A stretch of DNA of 64,000 nt from Pinus tabuliformis (Eukaryota > Streptophyta > Pinopsida > Pinales > Pinaceae), in NCBI GenBank assembly GCA_031772625.1, contig CM062819.1, forward strand, positions 1,236,263,897-1,236,327,896. The letters are read 5' to 3'. Positions 35,994 to 46,511 of the stretch are shown here, piece by piece. The notes under the pieces were generated by a model. It worked only from the letters and a program-made list of their open reading frames with translations, did not search any database and had not been told where the DNA came from. Each line of letters starts with the position of its first letter. Within the stretch, counting starts at the first letter, position 1. A program made the translations under genes and the position numbers.

Positions 35994-37300
35994 AGCTTCA
36001 TTGTAAGCTCGGAGAGTGCTGATGATCCCGTGTCTAGTAGTGGTGATGAGTTTGATCATGATGATAAGTGATCATGTTGATCATTGATATGTAGACTTGT
36101 AGTAGGCTAGTGGCGCCATAGTTTGTAGCATTGTTTTTGGACTCCAAAGGCCATTTAAAGCCTCATTGATTATGTATTTTGCCACTGATATGTATTGCAC
36201 TCAATGTCATTTTGATTTATTCACCTTTACATGGTATATAGATGAACAAACTTTGCTTATTTTGTCTCTATTGGTTTGGAATCATGGTTTTAAATCCTAA
36301 AAATAGTTTTTCATTAAGAATTGCTTATTTCATGTATTTTTGTAAATATTAGTTCATTGAGATTAGATTTGGCTAGTCTGTTTTTTCTCGTTTCGGTTCA
36401 AAAACTGTTTTGATAAGTGGATCGGTTCCGATTTTAAATATTATGGCAAGCTGCAACAATGCCAATATAGCAAACTTGATGTATTTTTAACTCATGTCAG
36501 GAATGACCATGCATTTGTGGTTCAAGGTCTATACTTTGTCCAATTATTTTTATTTTTATTTTTATGTGTGTAGCAAATGGGTTTTGTTTGATTACATGCA
36601 ATATTCTCTACATATGTTTTCTATTGTTAATACTGTAAAGGCATTTGGGTGGTTGCAACTAGCTTTTGGCGATATCTTTGTAGTATGATGCCTTTGTCTT
36701 GTTCTCATTAGGTACCTATGTTGACGTTTTCTATCCTCTATTTTGAGAATGGAATTGTTCAAGTTTTCCCTTATTCTAGAGTCTAGACGTTTTGATTTCA
36801 AATCTCACTTATTTTCTAGCTTGTGTAATCTTTATATGTGGTTGGTGCGAATCTCCATGGCCACAACGAGAAGATGGGTGTCTAATAAGCACGGAGTTAC
36901 ATTTGGCCCCAATCTTTGTCATCTCTAAATCAAAATCAATGTAATTATTGGTTTAATTTAAGGTGTTGGAGTCTTCGTCTAGCTTGTTAGGTAACTATTA
37001 GTAATATTTGTATTTTCCAATCTACTTGATTGGTGTCTTTATGTTTTAAGTTTGGTCATCACTTTTGTTTTGAGTGGGGGGCACTGACTTTTTCTATTTT
37101 TGTTTCTTGATGCATTGGCCATGAATCTCTTCCGCATCTTCAATATTTTGTGTTCCAAATGGCTCTTATCCCATATGTACAATATAGAGATAATTATACT
37201 TGGTACTAGGATATTCAACAATTATTTATTGTGAAATGTTTTCAATCTATGTTAGGCAAAAGGTTATATCCAAGATACCTGTATGCTTGTTGTATGTAAT
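35994..37300 (+). other. Intron 1 sequence without recognised genes
   Basis: Begins just after the repeat block ends. The short + frame at about 36010-36070 ends in an acidic tail (GDEFDHDDK, stop) that could be the end of a decayed transposase, but too little remains to tell. No other feature seen. Confidence 0.4.
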
Positions 37301-37305
37301 TTTAT

Positions 37306-37510
37306 ACCTTTATCTCTTAGAACATGTGCTTCCTTGTAAGAGGTCACAAGTTCAAATATGGGGGGGGGGGTAGAGTACATACCACCTTTTTGTAGACTTT
37401 AGCATTCAAATTGTAATGTGGAGGTGGGTCTCTTGTCCCATAAACAAGGGGGTCTCATACACCAATTTGGTGTTTGGCTTGGCCGTGACCTTAAAATTAG
37501 ATTATCATTA
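37306..37510 (+). mobile_element. Possible tRNA-derived SINE
   Basis: The stretch ending CACAAGTTCAAATATG followed by an 11-G run resembles a decayed pol III box B (GTTCRANNC) region of plant tRNA-derived SINEs, preceded by a CTTCCTTGTAAGAGGTC segment like a tRNA anticodon/T-arm remnant. Box A and a clear 3' tail with target-site duplication were not established. Confidence 0.35.
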
Positions 37511-37771
37511 TTAGTATAATAATTTCAATTCTAACATCTAATTTTTGTTAGTTTGAGAATGTTAGATATGGTATATAATAAGTTTGGTTTGATCTTTGTG
37601 TGATGTTCTATTTTTATGGGTTGGAATCTCACATTATTAGATACCAAACTAGTATGGGTTCATGGTTGTGGGTCCACCAATTTTGAAATTTGTGTGTGAG
37701 GGGGGAGGGTGTGGGTGCACCAATCTTGAAATCCTTGTGTAATGAGAAAGGGCGTGGATGTGGTGATTTAG

Positions 37772-37774
<3 letters not shown>

Positions 37775-37811
<37 letters not shown>
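37775..37811. repeat. (GA)n microsatellite
   Basis: About 18 GA dinucleotides with one GCGA start. The charged open frames on both strands across it are products of the repeat. Confidence 0.95.
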
Positions 37812-37814
<3 letters not shown>

Positions 37815-38197
37815 CTTATTTGTACGGTGGGTTTTTTGGAGCAATAGTATGGAAGGAACTATGAGTGAATGATTTTTTTCAAGTACAAATGGGTATGTGT
37901 CCTTAGATCCCAATTGGTTTCTCTTCACTTAATGAATAATAGTGTATGTAATCCATTTCCTCTCATATGTCGAGGAATTGGCTACTTGTGAGAGTAATTG
38001 TATATCAAATGGTTGTAGTTATTGGGGATTCGCATATGAGTTCGACATGAGTCTATTAGATCATTTGCCACAACACTTATCACACAAGGCCTCAACTATG
38101 TAAAATACAACTCAGGTGAAAATCGGGCAAATAAAGTTTGGATGAGGAATACTTTGAATTTCAAGTGTTGAACTCCCTAGTTAGCAGAACTAGACCA
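37812..38197 (+). other. Intron 1 sequence left of the transposon nest
   Basis: AT-rich, no feature recognised up to the left end of the large Copia element. Confidence 0.4.
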
Positions 38198-38232
38198 TAT
38201 TAATTTTTTCTCATACCAAGTTTGATTTATTT

Positions 38233-38974
38233 TGTTGAGGTTTGTAGCTCGAGTATGTGCTTCTGCACAAGCCTTGTGTTTAGGTATGTAGAAGTCGCCC
38301 ACATCTTCTTTGAACACTTGCACTAGATTGATGTAACTTAGCCTAAGTTTAACTTAGGAAAAACACATTAATATGTTGGCTTATTGAGCTAAAATAAAAC
38401 TTGGGAAAATTAAAGTAAATTACTTTAGTGAATAAGTTTAAATCTTAGCCTTCGATCTCAAGTGAGGCAATATCTAATCTTGGTCATCAATCACTTTGAG
38501 ATTAGGGTTAGGGTTTTGGCTCAATGTAAAGTTATAAAACCAAGGTTAAGGTGAGGAGAAGACACACAACAACAACACAAAGTTGAGAGTGATATCTTAG
38601 TGAGCATGTGTTGGGTCCAAGAGAGTGCAAAGGGGCTGGAAATCCATATTTGTGAGAGAGAAGATTTGCAGGATAAGATCCAAAGTATAGTACTATGTAA
38701 TTATTTAGTTTGGCCATTATCCTAGGATGGGAGCCTAAGTGAGTTTTGAGTTTTTATGTAATCATTTAGTTTGGCCATTATCCTAGGATGGGAGCCTAAG
38801 TGAGTTTTGAGTTTTTATTATTGAAGAACTCTTTTGTTGGGAAAAAATCTGTTTGTGGTTCAGGTCATAATTTGCTTTCGCTGAATATTATGTGTTAGGA
38901 ACTTAGCTGCGTTTTTGTTCAACAATTAATTGCTTGGATTAAATACTAGGTGCTGGGTTCATGTTAATTCTAAA
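38233..38974 (+). mobile_element. 5' LTR of the nested element
   Basis: Starts TGTTGAGGTTTGTAGC and aligns throughout with 41991-43031 apart from the solo LTR there. It carries a 61-bp tandem duplication (about 38704-38825, TTTGGCCATTATCCTAGG twice) that the 3' LTR lacks, so it arose after insertion. Confidence 0.85.
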
Positions 38975-38975
38975 A

Positions 38976-38987
38976 TGGTATCAAAGC
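38976..38987 (+). other. Primer-binding site TGGTATCAAAGC
   Basis: One mismatch to the initiator-tRNA-Met site, directly after the 5' LTR. Confidence 0.75.
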
Positions 38988-39197
38988 TTCAACTTTGAAT
39001 CGATCTTGGAATAATAGGTTTTGGGTTTGTTTCAGATCGCCGAAGTTAGGTGTGGTTGGGATTGTACGATTCAATTATTTATTTATTTTTTAAACGACCA
39101 AGAGCAATTTTTTTATCCAGGTCAATTTTTTTTAGTGGGCATGGAAATTTAAAAATAAAAATAAAAAGAAGAAGAAGAATAAGAGTGGGGGAATGAC

Positions 39198-40510
39198 CCC
39201 CGGATGCGGGTGTTAGTTAGGATGGGACGTGAGAGTGCCGCATGCCACATGCCGGCCATATGCCATCACGTGGCAGACGTCGGCGGTAAGGCGAGCACAG
39301 GCGTTATAAACAGCTGGTATAAGTCTATGTAGCAGAGCATAGTAAATGCCCTGCACGGCTATTCGGCTCAAGTGGAGGTTGCAATTATGGCGGGCGTGTT
39401 CCAAGGTGAGGTAGCTGAGGCTATAAACCATGCCGTTGGTCAGGGAATGTTGCTGGTTCTTCCTTCTGGCAGGTCTCTGCAATCTCAGATGCCTTGCCTC
39501 TCCGTCTCCGCTGGGATCTCCTCGCTGTCTGTTTGGGTTCTTCAGCAGTCTATTCCTCACGCTGTCTGTTTGGATTATTCCATGGTCTGTTTGAATTTCC
39601 TCTCCTCGACCCCTGTAAGGATGGTGAGACCTCGGCAGCGTATGCTTAGCCGTCGAGGCCCTTCCAGGGGAGGAACCTCTCGCAGTCACGTTGCAGATAC
39701 TTCCGTCCACTGCTGTCATTGCCATAACATGCGCTCTATTGGAGCTAATCCCCTTCATTCAAGTCAATTCATGGACGCTGGTGCTTCGAGCTCGGCTTCC
39801 TTGCCTGCCTTCGGCTCTGCTATTTTCAACTTTAGCAGTTCCATGAACCGCCCCCAGCTCAGTGCGCACGTTTCGGTCCTGTTCATTGAAAAATCCCAGG
39901 AAGACAATGACTCTCTGGATGAACATGGGCAGGGGAAAGCTGACAGCAAGGTGTAAGAAGCAAAAGATCCTGATACTGGCCCGGAGAAAGAAGTAAAGGA
40001 TCCTGCCTCAGACTTGGAGAATGCCTCGAAAAGCATGCTGGATCAGAGGGCGAGGACCAGCGAAGCAGAAGACACTCCCCCACTGCTGCTGAAAAGGAGG
40101 CTTACGGTTGGTGCCGGGTAGAGGAGGAGCAAATGGACGAATAGCGATGCCCGAGCCCAAGGTTTACATGGCTCTTCTATCTGGTCTTCTGGTCCCTAAT
40201 GCTGTCTGTCTTAGCTTAGTTTTGGCATCAGTGCTTTTTGTTTGTGTCCTAGAAACTTCGTTAATGGGCTGGGCAATGTTAGTCTCCCCTGTGTGGGATA
40301 ATTCAGATTTCTAGTCGGCGCCCCTGCGTGGGCTAGCTCTTTTGGATGGTTTAGACTCTCTGTTTGGCGCCCCTGCGTGGGCTAGCTTTTTGATTGGCCT
40401 TAGCTGCTCCTGGATGATATTCCCAGAGCCTGGTTCTCTCTGTTTTGTTATGATGTAAATTTGGTCTTCTGTACATAATATATTAGCATAGTTTTACTGA
40501 GAAAAAAAAA
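39198..40510 (+). mobile_element. Poly(A)-tailed retro-insertion with 17-bp target-site duplication
   Basis: Bounded by perfect direct repeats AAGAGTGGGGGAATGAC at 39181-39197 and 40511-40527, with an A-run (about 40502-40510) before the second. This is the signature of LINE-mediated insertion. It is GC-richer than its surroundings. The + strand has a 194-codon frame (39372-39956) of unknown family, with a basic RPRQRMLSRRGPSRGGTSRS stretch, and a second frame at 40108-40314 with hydrophobic character. GGCGCCCCTGCGTGGGCTAG occurs twice near 40320-40390. Either a short LINE derivative or a processed copy of a transcript. Confidence 0.75.
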
Positions 40511-40527
40511 AAGAGTGGGGGAATGAC

Positions 40528-41990
40528 TGGCTTGACCTAGCTGCCATAGTCGGTCAGGGCAATGGATTTAGCTACCGTAGGAGTGCAGGTCTGTTTGTGG
40601 GCTCGTAGCGAAGTTGCCCAGGTGGATGTGATTTGACAACTAACAAATTGAGTTAGGGCCGACAAGATTAGAAGCGTCAGTGTTAGGACGTTGGGTAGTT
40701 TGGGCGTTGTTGGTTTAGCAGGGACTAGTTGCAAAATATCGTGGTTGGACAGGTGCAGGTAATTGATCGTAGAGTTGGTTGGCAAGAACAACGATAGCTA
40801 CAGATTGAAGTGACCGAGCATGACATGCTAGGGGCTAAAATTCAACAAACAAGGTGCTGCGGGAATTGAGCAAGTCGTGGGGCATCAAGTTGTTAGCAAG
40901 GAGGAAATTGGCCAACATAGTAAAGTTACAGCAGAGACATGGCTGACTGTTGATGAATAACAATGTAAAGACAGTTAGTGTGGCAACAAAGAGCTTGGGT
41001 GTTGCGATAGTTTCTAGAGTCGCTGCACATAGATGCTAGAGTCGACAGGTAAATCGATGGTTCATAGGCATGCAGAAAAGCAACTGCCAGGGGTTGATTA
41101 CAGTTCATGTGGGAGTATAGTTGTTGTGAGACAACAACCATTGGATAGTCAAGAAAATCACCAAGGCTGTAGGATCAAACAATTGTAGCTATAGAAAGTA
41201 TTAACATGTTGAGACAAGCTAAGATAAGGGTTTGTGCAGCAAGACTTGGTCATAGGCAGAGTGGTGCCCTTGTCAACAAGGTGTTGTTGGGCGTAGTAAG
41301 GGTAGAGATAGTCTGTAAAAATGGCCAGTGGACAATAGAGCATCTAGTCACATGAGGGGGATGAGGTCTGTGTTCTGTAGTATTTCAGAGACAGGCTCAC
41401 ATTGCCATGTGAGTTGTCGAGCTAGCACCATGCATGCAGTAAAGGCTATTGGACGTATTAGATTCTAGTTAGAGTCAAGAGGATTTTTGGAGGTGGCAAG
41501 GATGTTATTTATTCCAGGGTTGATGGTACACTTGCTCTTAGTATCGACCTTGGAGGATGATGGGTATAGAGTTTTGTTCTAGGATGGACAAATGCTTCTA
41601 TGTTCAGAGGGAGAGACCTTGGATGCAACAATAGTGCTTGTCATCAGATAAGGGCAGTCATACAGGTTGTTGGGACAACATGTGGGTGTATCTAAGGGTA
41701 CCTTGGATACAGGATCAATGTCAGTTATTGAGAGGGGACAAGTGACTAAGAAGAGTGATTCTTTAGGTACTGCTAGGAGACTTAGTTTGTATGATATGTC
41801 ATTGATAGATGCTCTAGAGTGTTAGGTTCTTAGAATGGTTGGTTGTGATAGGTTCTTAGCACAAGTTTTAGGTTAGGTAGCAGGATAGGTTTTAGGGTTA
41901 GAGGGAGCAACTACAGGTACTAATATGGGCTTGGAGACAGATCTAGGTGGAGGAGGTTCTTTTAGAAGTAGCTCCCTTGTTAAGAGGGAG
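40528..41990 (+). mobile_element. Internal region of the nested LTR element, non-coding
   Basis: No long frame and no retroviral motif. The sequence leads to the polypurine tract before the 3' LTR. Confidence 0.6.
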
Positions 41991-43031
41991 TGTTGGAGTT
42001 TGTAGCTTGGGTAGGTACTTCTACACAGGTCTTGTGTTTAGGCATGCAAAAGTTGCCTACATCTCCTGAGAACAATTGCTCTATGTTGAGCAAGTTGCTG
42101 ATGTAACTTAGCCGGAGTTTAACTTTGGAAAAACATGTATTAATATTAATATGTTGGTTTATTGAGCTAAAATAAACTAAAGTAAATTACTCAAGTTAAT
42201 AAGTTTTAATCTTAGCCATGTAGAATTTCCACGAAATTCTATTCTGCTGATAAGAATTACGAACAAAAATAAAACACAGTCACACAATTCAAGACATTTT
42301 TTTTTTAATTACTAGGGAACCCATATGAGAAAACCCTTTGCTTGATGAGAATTTTATTGATGGCAAAACTCAGCAATTGATCTTTTACAAAATAACTGTC
42401 TCAATAGAAACCAATCTGATTTCTTTGCTAGAACTAAGCTTGAAACACCTGCAAGACTGTTGATCTTTGTTGCCCTCTACCAACCATGCACAAAAAAAAG
42501 GAACTCGACTTTGATTCCTTGAATTAGGGCGTAAATCAAGGAATCACTTTTCTCGCTAATTTTCGACAAGCCATCAATCTCAAGTGAGGTGAATCTTTGT
42601 CGTCAATTACTTTGAGATTAGGGTTAGGGTTTTAGCTCAATGTAAAGTTATAAAAGCAAGGCTAAGGAGAGGAGAAGACACACAACAACACAAAGTTAAG
42701 AGTAACATCTCAATGAGCGTGTGCTGGGTCTGAGAGAGTGCAGAGGGGTTGGAGATCGAGATCTGCAAGAGAGCTTTGTTGGATCAGATCATGACGATTG
42801 TCATCTGTAATTTCTTAGTTAGGCTATTATCCTATGACAAGAGCCCAAGTAAGTTCTGACTTTTTAATAATGAAAAACTCTTTTGTTGGGCATAAATTTG
42901 TTTGTGATTCACGTGATTCAGATCATAATTTTCTTTTGCTGAATATTGTGTTAGGAACTTAACTGTGTATTTGTTCAATAATTAATTGCTTTGAATTAAA
43001 TACTGGCTATGGGTTTGTGTAAATTCTAACA
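41991..43031 (+). mobile_element. 3' LTR of the nested element, split by a solo LTR
   Basis: Starts TGTTGGAGTTTGTAGC and ends ATTCTAACA. It aligns with 38233-38974 except for the 350-bp insertion at 42219-42568. Confidence 0.87.
42219..42568. mobile_element. Solo LTR (350 bp)
   Basis: TGTAGAATTTCC...TTTTCGACA with TG...CA ends, flanked by the 5-bp direct repeat AGCCA (42214-42218 and 42569-42573), and absent from the paired 5' LTR. An AAAACCCTTTGCTTGATGAG segment resembles Copia-type LTRs. Strand is uncertain. Confidence 0.75.
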
Positions 43032-43669
43032 TATTTTACTTCAACAAATTATTAAAACCTCAAAAAATATCTGTCTCGAATATTTTTGAATTTGCCAAAA
43101 AATAAATAAGCTGGTATATTAACTTAGAATTCAACGGAAATAAAATGAAGAGATCAATCACACCACAACAACAAATTTAAACCTGACACTTTCTTCATCA
43201 AAGTTCTCAGGAAAGTTCTGGCTTAGACCCATAGAGAATACATAGAAAAATATAGTTGTTGGGCACGACCCCACTAGGAAAAACAACCTCAAAGAATTTG
43301 GAGTTTGGAAATTGAACCACGTAAAGCTAATTGGCAGTAGAGAATTAACCTGACTCACCAGTGAATTGGCCTCCTTTTCTCCTTGTCTCGTACCCCCCCT
43401 GTACACTAGATAAATTGGCCTCCTTGAATAATGTGACCCCCTTCACAATTGAACCCTCTTCTTCAACAACTTGACCTCCCTCTTTCCTAAACTTGGCCTT
43501 CATGAAATTCTCCCGAAATTCCTTGCTGCACTTCTTCTCGCTTCTCTTTAAGTTATTTGAGCCTCTTGCTCTAGAAATGTCGCTTCCTCCAAAAATTGTA
43601 TGTCCTCACCTCTCCCTTAGGCTTCTTTTACAATTTCATTAAAGCCAAAAGCCCTAACCCTAATCTCCT

Positions 43670-44820
43670 TTTTTTCGAGGAAAAAATCGTAACTTTATTC
43701 AACTTGAGAAGAAACAAGGACAAAGTTACGTTCTGTAGATGCCTAAAGGCATTCAATCAACAACAACCTTGTCGTTGATGCCCACTATAAAGATAATACC
43801 ATTATAAAAAAACATAAATTTCGGGGTTGTGTGATAATAATCACTTAATTTCCCCTTTTCCCTTTTTCCCTTTCCACCTTTCTCCAAACTTCATGATTGG
43901 AGGTGGATGTAACAATTGCCATATGATTTTGTTCCACTTGGGGTGGGACTTCTTTGTCCGAGTCCGAGATTTCAGATATGTGTATTTGCTTTGCCCCTCC
44001 TGAAACCTACTTCTCGAAAACTATGATCTCCTTGGAAACCACTCGCCTTTGGATGTCTTCTCTTTTTCCATTATTGATCTCTTCACGTCCATTAGCTTGA
44101 GTTTGCTCTTCTGGATTCTGACGATCTTCCTCTAGCTCTTCTTCTTCCTCTTTTGTGCAATTTGGGAACTGCCATCCCCTTTGCTTTGGGCCTGCCCGCT
44201 TTTTCTTTTTTTGGAGCCTTTTTTGCTTGAGGGCAAGAATTCTGCAGATGCCTTGTTTGGAAACAGTAATGACATCCGAAAGTCGTGTTCTCATAATCGA
44301 GAACCTATGTCCACTCAAAATTTTCATGTTTTAATAGGAGACGATTTGGAAGACTATTACTGAGGTCCATCTCAACACGTCCCGACAAAAGTAAAGATGC
44401 CCTTTGATGTTTATATGAGTCTATTGCCTTGAACTTTCCAAGGATGTTTCCATTGGCCTCTAAAACCATGGAGTGCCAGAAGGGGAGGGGAAGGTTTGGT
44501 AACCTTACCCAAACTGGAGTCGTTGTTACAACCATATTCATTGCATCAAAGCTTGGAAACCATGGGGTTACAAAGAGTCTGACTCTACCCCAGAACCACA
44601 AACCTTCATTGAGAGATTTGTCCCTTTCTTGTTGTGTCTGAAATTGTACTATGAAGAAACCTTTTGAGCATAAATAGATGTCACACTTCGTTGTCTGAGA
44701 AGAATAAATCCAAGCATATAAATCTTTTGTTTTTGGCTAGAAACCATTAAACCGACATATTAGTGCCATGTTTTAAAGATCTGCAAATTCATATTTCAAC
44801 TATGGGGATTTAAACTCCTG
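43670..44820 (-). mobile_element. LINE insertion with an ORF1 remnant but no ORF2
   Basis: Inserted in the left Copia LTR and flanked by near-identical 13-bp repeats, ACCCTAATCTCCT (43657-43669) and ACCCTAATCTGCT (44821-44833). The empty site is present in the right LTR near 50876. A T-run at the left edge is the minus-strand A-tail. The minus strand encodes a DUF4283-like segment (TPVWVRLPNLPLPFWH, frame 44305-44601), then in a shifted frame a zinc knuckle CHYCFQTRHLQNSC (C-x2-C-x4-H-x4-C) and a Lys/Glu-rich tail. Endonuclease and RT are absent, so it is an internally deleted copy. Confidence 0.85.
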
Positions 44821-45114
44821 ACCCTAATCTGCTAGGTGATCTATGCCTAGGATTAAATCCTAAGCCTCATGTGAGATCAATATTTGAGATTATATCCAAG
44901 TCACTTAAATAATTTTATTATTTATTCTCAATACTTTGGCCTAATAGTCCACAATAGTTAATTATATTAATTATTGTAGTTTTCCTAAATTATTGTTAGG
45001 AAAGAAATCATAAAATCACTTACTCCACCAAGCAAGCACCTAAAGATGAAATTGAATATCTTCTACATGCTAAGACACCAAGCTTATGTATAAGACCTTT
45101 CGATACTATAATAA

Positions 45115-46485
45115 CCAATGTTCCACCAAGGTTCCGGGACGAGGGGGCGAGGGAGCGAGGGGGCGCGGGAGCGGCCTATGTAAAAGCTCCCTACCATTTT
45201 TTAGGAAACGTGGGGGAGCGTCAGGGTCTTAAAAATTTATAAATATAAATATAATTTATTAATTGAGTCCACTATGACAATTTGGTTTGAATTGAAAAGC
45301 TGCAAAGCATGATCATTGATATGAATATCATTTGACATTATCCAAATTTATAATATCATATAAAATAATAAATTTAAAATTCTAATTCAGCTTGGTCAAA
45401 TTCTAATGTAGATTTTGGTCAGACAGAGGGAGAGCTTCAGCTTGATAAAGTAGCCACTGAATTCTGTGAAAAGGTAAATGAACAGATCGGGAACACTGCA
45501 TTGGCAGTAGAAGGGGCAACTACAATGGGTTGTCCAGTTGTATTGGATCCAACAGCTAGAAAGTTTGTTATATTATATATAATATAGACAATACACCATA
45601 TGCTGAAAGAAGAGTTTTAGTTCCAGGAGAGATGAGAAGATCACATGAAAGAGTTTCTGACAGTTTACTATCAAATGACATTGACTGCAGGATGACCATC
45701 TGCAAACCAACTTGGGTGACCAACGATGGCATGGATAATTTGTCTACCTTATTAGAGCAATGCCATGCAGTTCAAACTTCAAACTAGCAGTGTATTTCAG
45801 GGGTGAAAATAATTTTCAGACCTGAGAATTCAAGCTGAGCAACTGTGGTCTGTGTAAATTTTGTAATTGTATAAATTCATATATAACGACAGTTCCTGAG
45901 ATTTCTTGCTGCCCATAGTATTTTGTCATGCTTGCAGTAAACGCATGTTAGTCTATAGTCCACCCAATTATTTCCCACATAACATAGGTGCTGCTTCCAT
46001 AGTTTGTATGTCAAATGTCATGCAAATTAAAAACACAAACTGAATGTCTCATATTCTTTGCCTGTCACTCCAGTTATCTCCCCACTGTAATCCAGCCATC
46101 CCTTGAGAAAAAAAGGAGAAGTTTTAAAAGGGAAAATTCATGTACGTGCTATATGGTCCAACAAATTTCCATGATACTGACCCTCTAAAATAACGCTTGT
46201 TGAAACCAAAAGACAGCACAAGACGTTATCCCCATACAGAACATGAGTAGCTTTGTACCACTTTAGGTCTATTAAATCATAAACTATAAGCAAGGCCATT
46301 TTTTTGGGGGCGTGGGGAAACGTCCCCTCAGGGAAGGGAAACGTTTCCCTGGCACGTCCCCCTGAGTTTCCTCCATTTTGGGAGCGTGGGGAAACGTCCC
46401 CTACTCGTCCCCAAGTCCCCGGAGTGCGGGGGAGCGAGGAAACTAGACCCCTAAGGGGGGGGGGCGAGTCTCCGTGGAACACTGG
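45115..46485. mobile_element. DNA-transposon-like element with 12-bp inverted ends
   Basis: Begins CCAATGTTCCAC and ends GTGGAACACTGG (11 of 12 inverted match). TAATAA lies directly outside both ends (45109-45114 and 46486-46491), and the sister LTR is uninterrupted there. Both ends are strikingly G/C-rich with runs such as GAGGGGGCGAGGG and GGGAAACGTCCCC. A coding-like + stretch at about 45412-45787 has two blocks open over tens of codons but with no family I recognise. The superfamily is unresolved. Confidence 0.7.
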
Positions 46486-46511
46486 TAATAACTTCAACAC
46501 TCCCTCCTAGC

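Larger units (their letters stand above)
38233..43031 (+). mobile_element. Nested LTR element without visible gag/pol
   Basis: 5' LTR 38233-38974 and 3' LTR 41991-43031, flanked by a 5-bp target-site duplication TATTT (38228-38232 and 43032-43036). The uninterrupted site is seen in the sister Copia LTR near 50265 (GATTATTTTACTCG). Primer site TGGTATCAAAGC at 38976-38987; a purine-rich GTTAAGAGGGAG precedes the 3' LTR. After removing later insertions the internal region is about 1.7 kb and shows no Gag, RT or integrase motif, so it is a non-autonomous LARD-like element. Confidence 0.88.

Noticed and set aside
36010..36070. hAT transposase C-terminus
   Set aside because: Only an acidic tail and stop are visible; no dimerisation-domain residues upstream.
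37629..37928. Open frames rich in Arg-Glu or Ser-Leu
   Set aside because: Translation of a (GA)n microsatellite.
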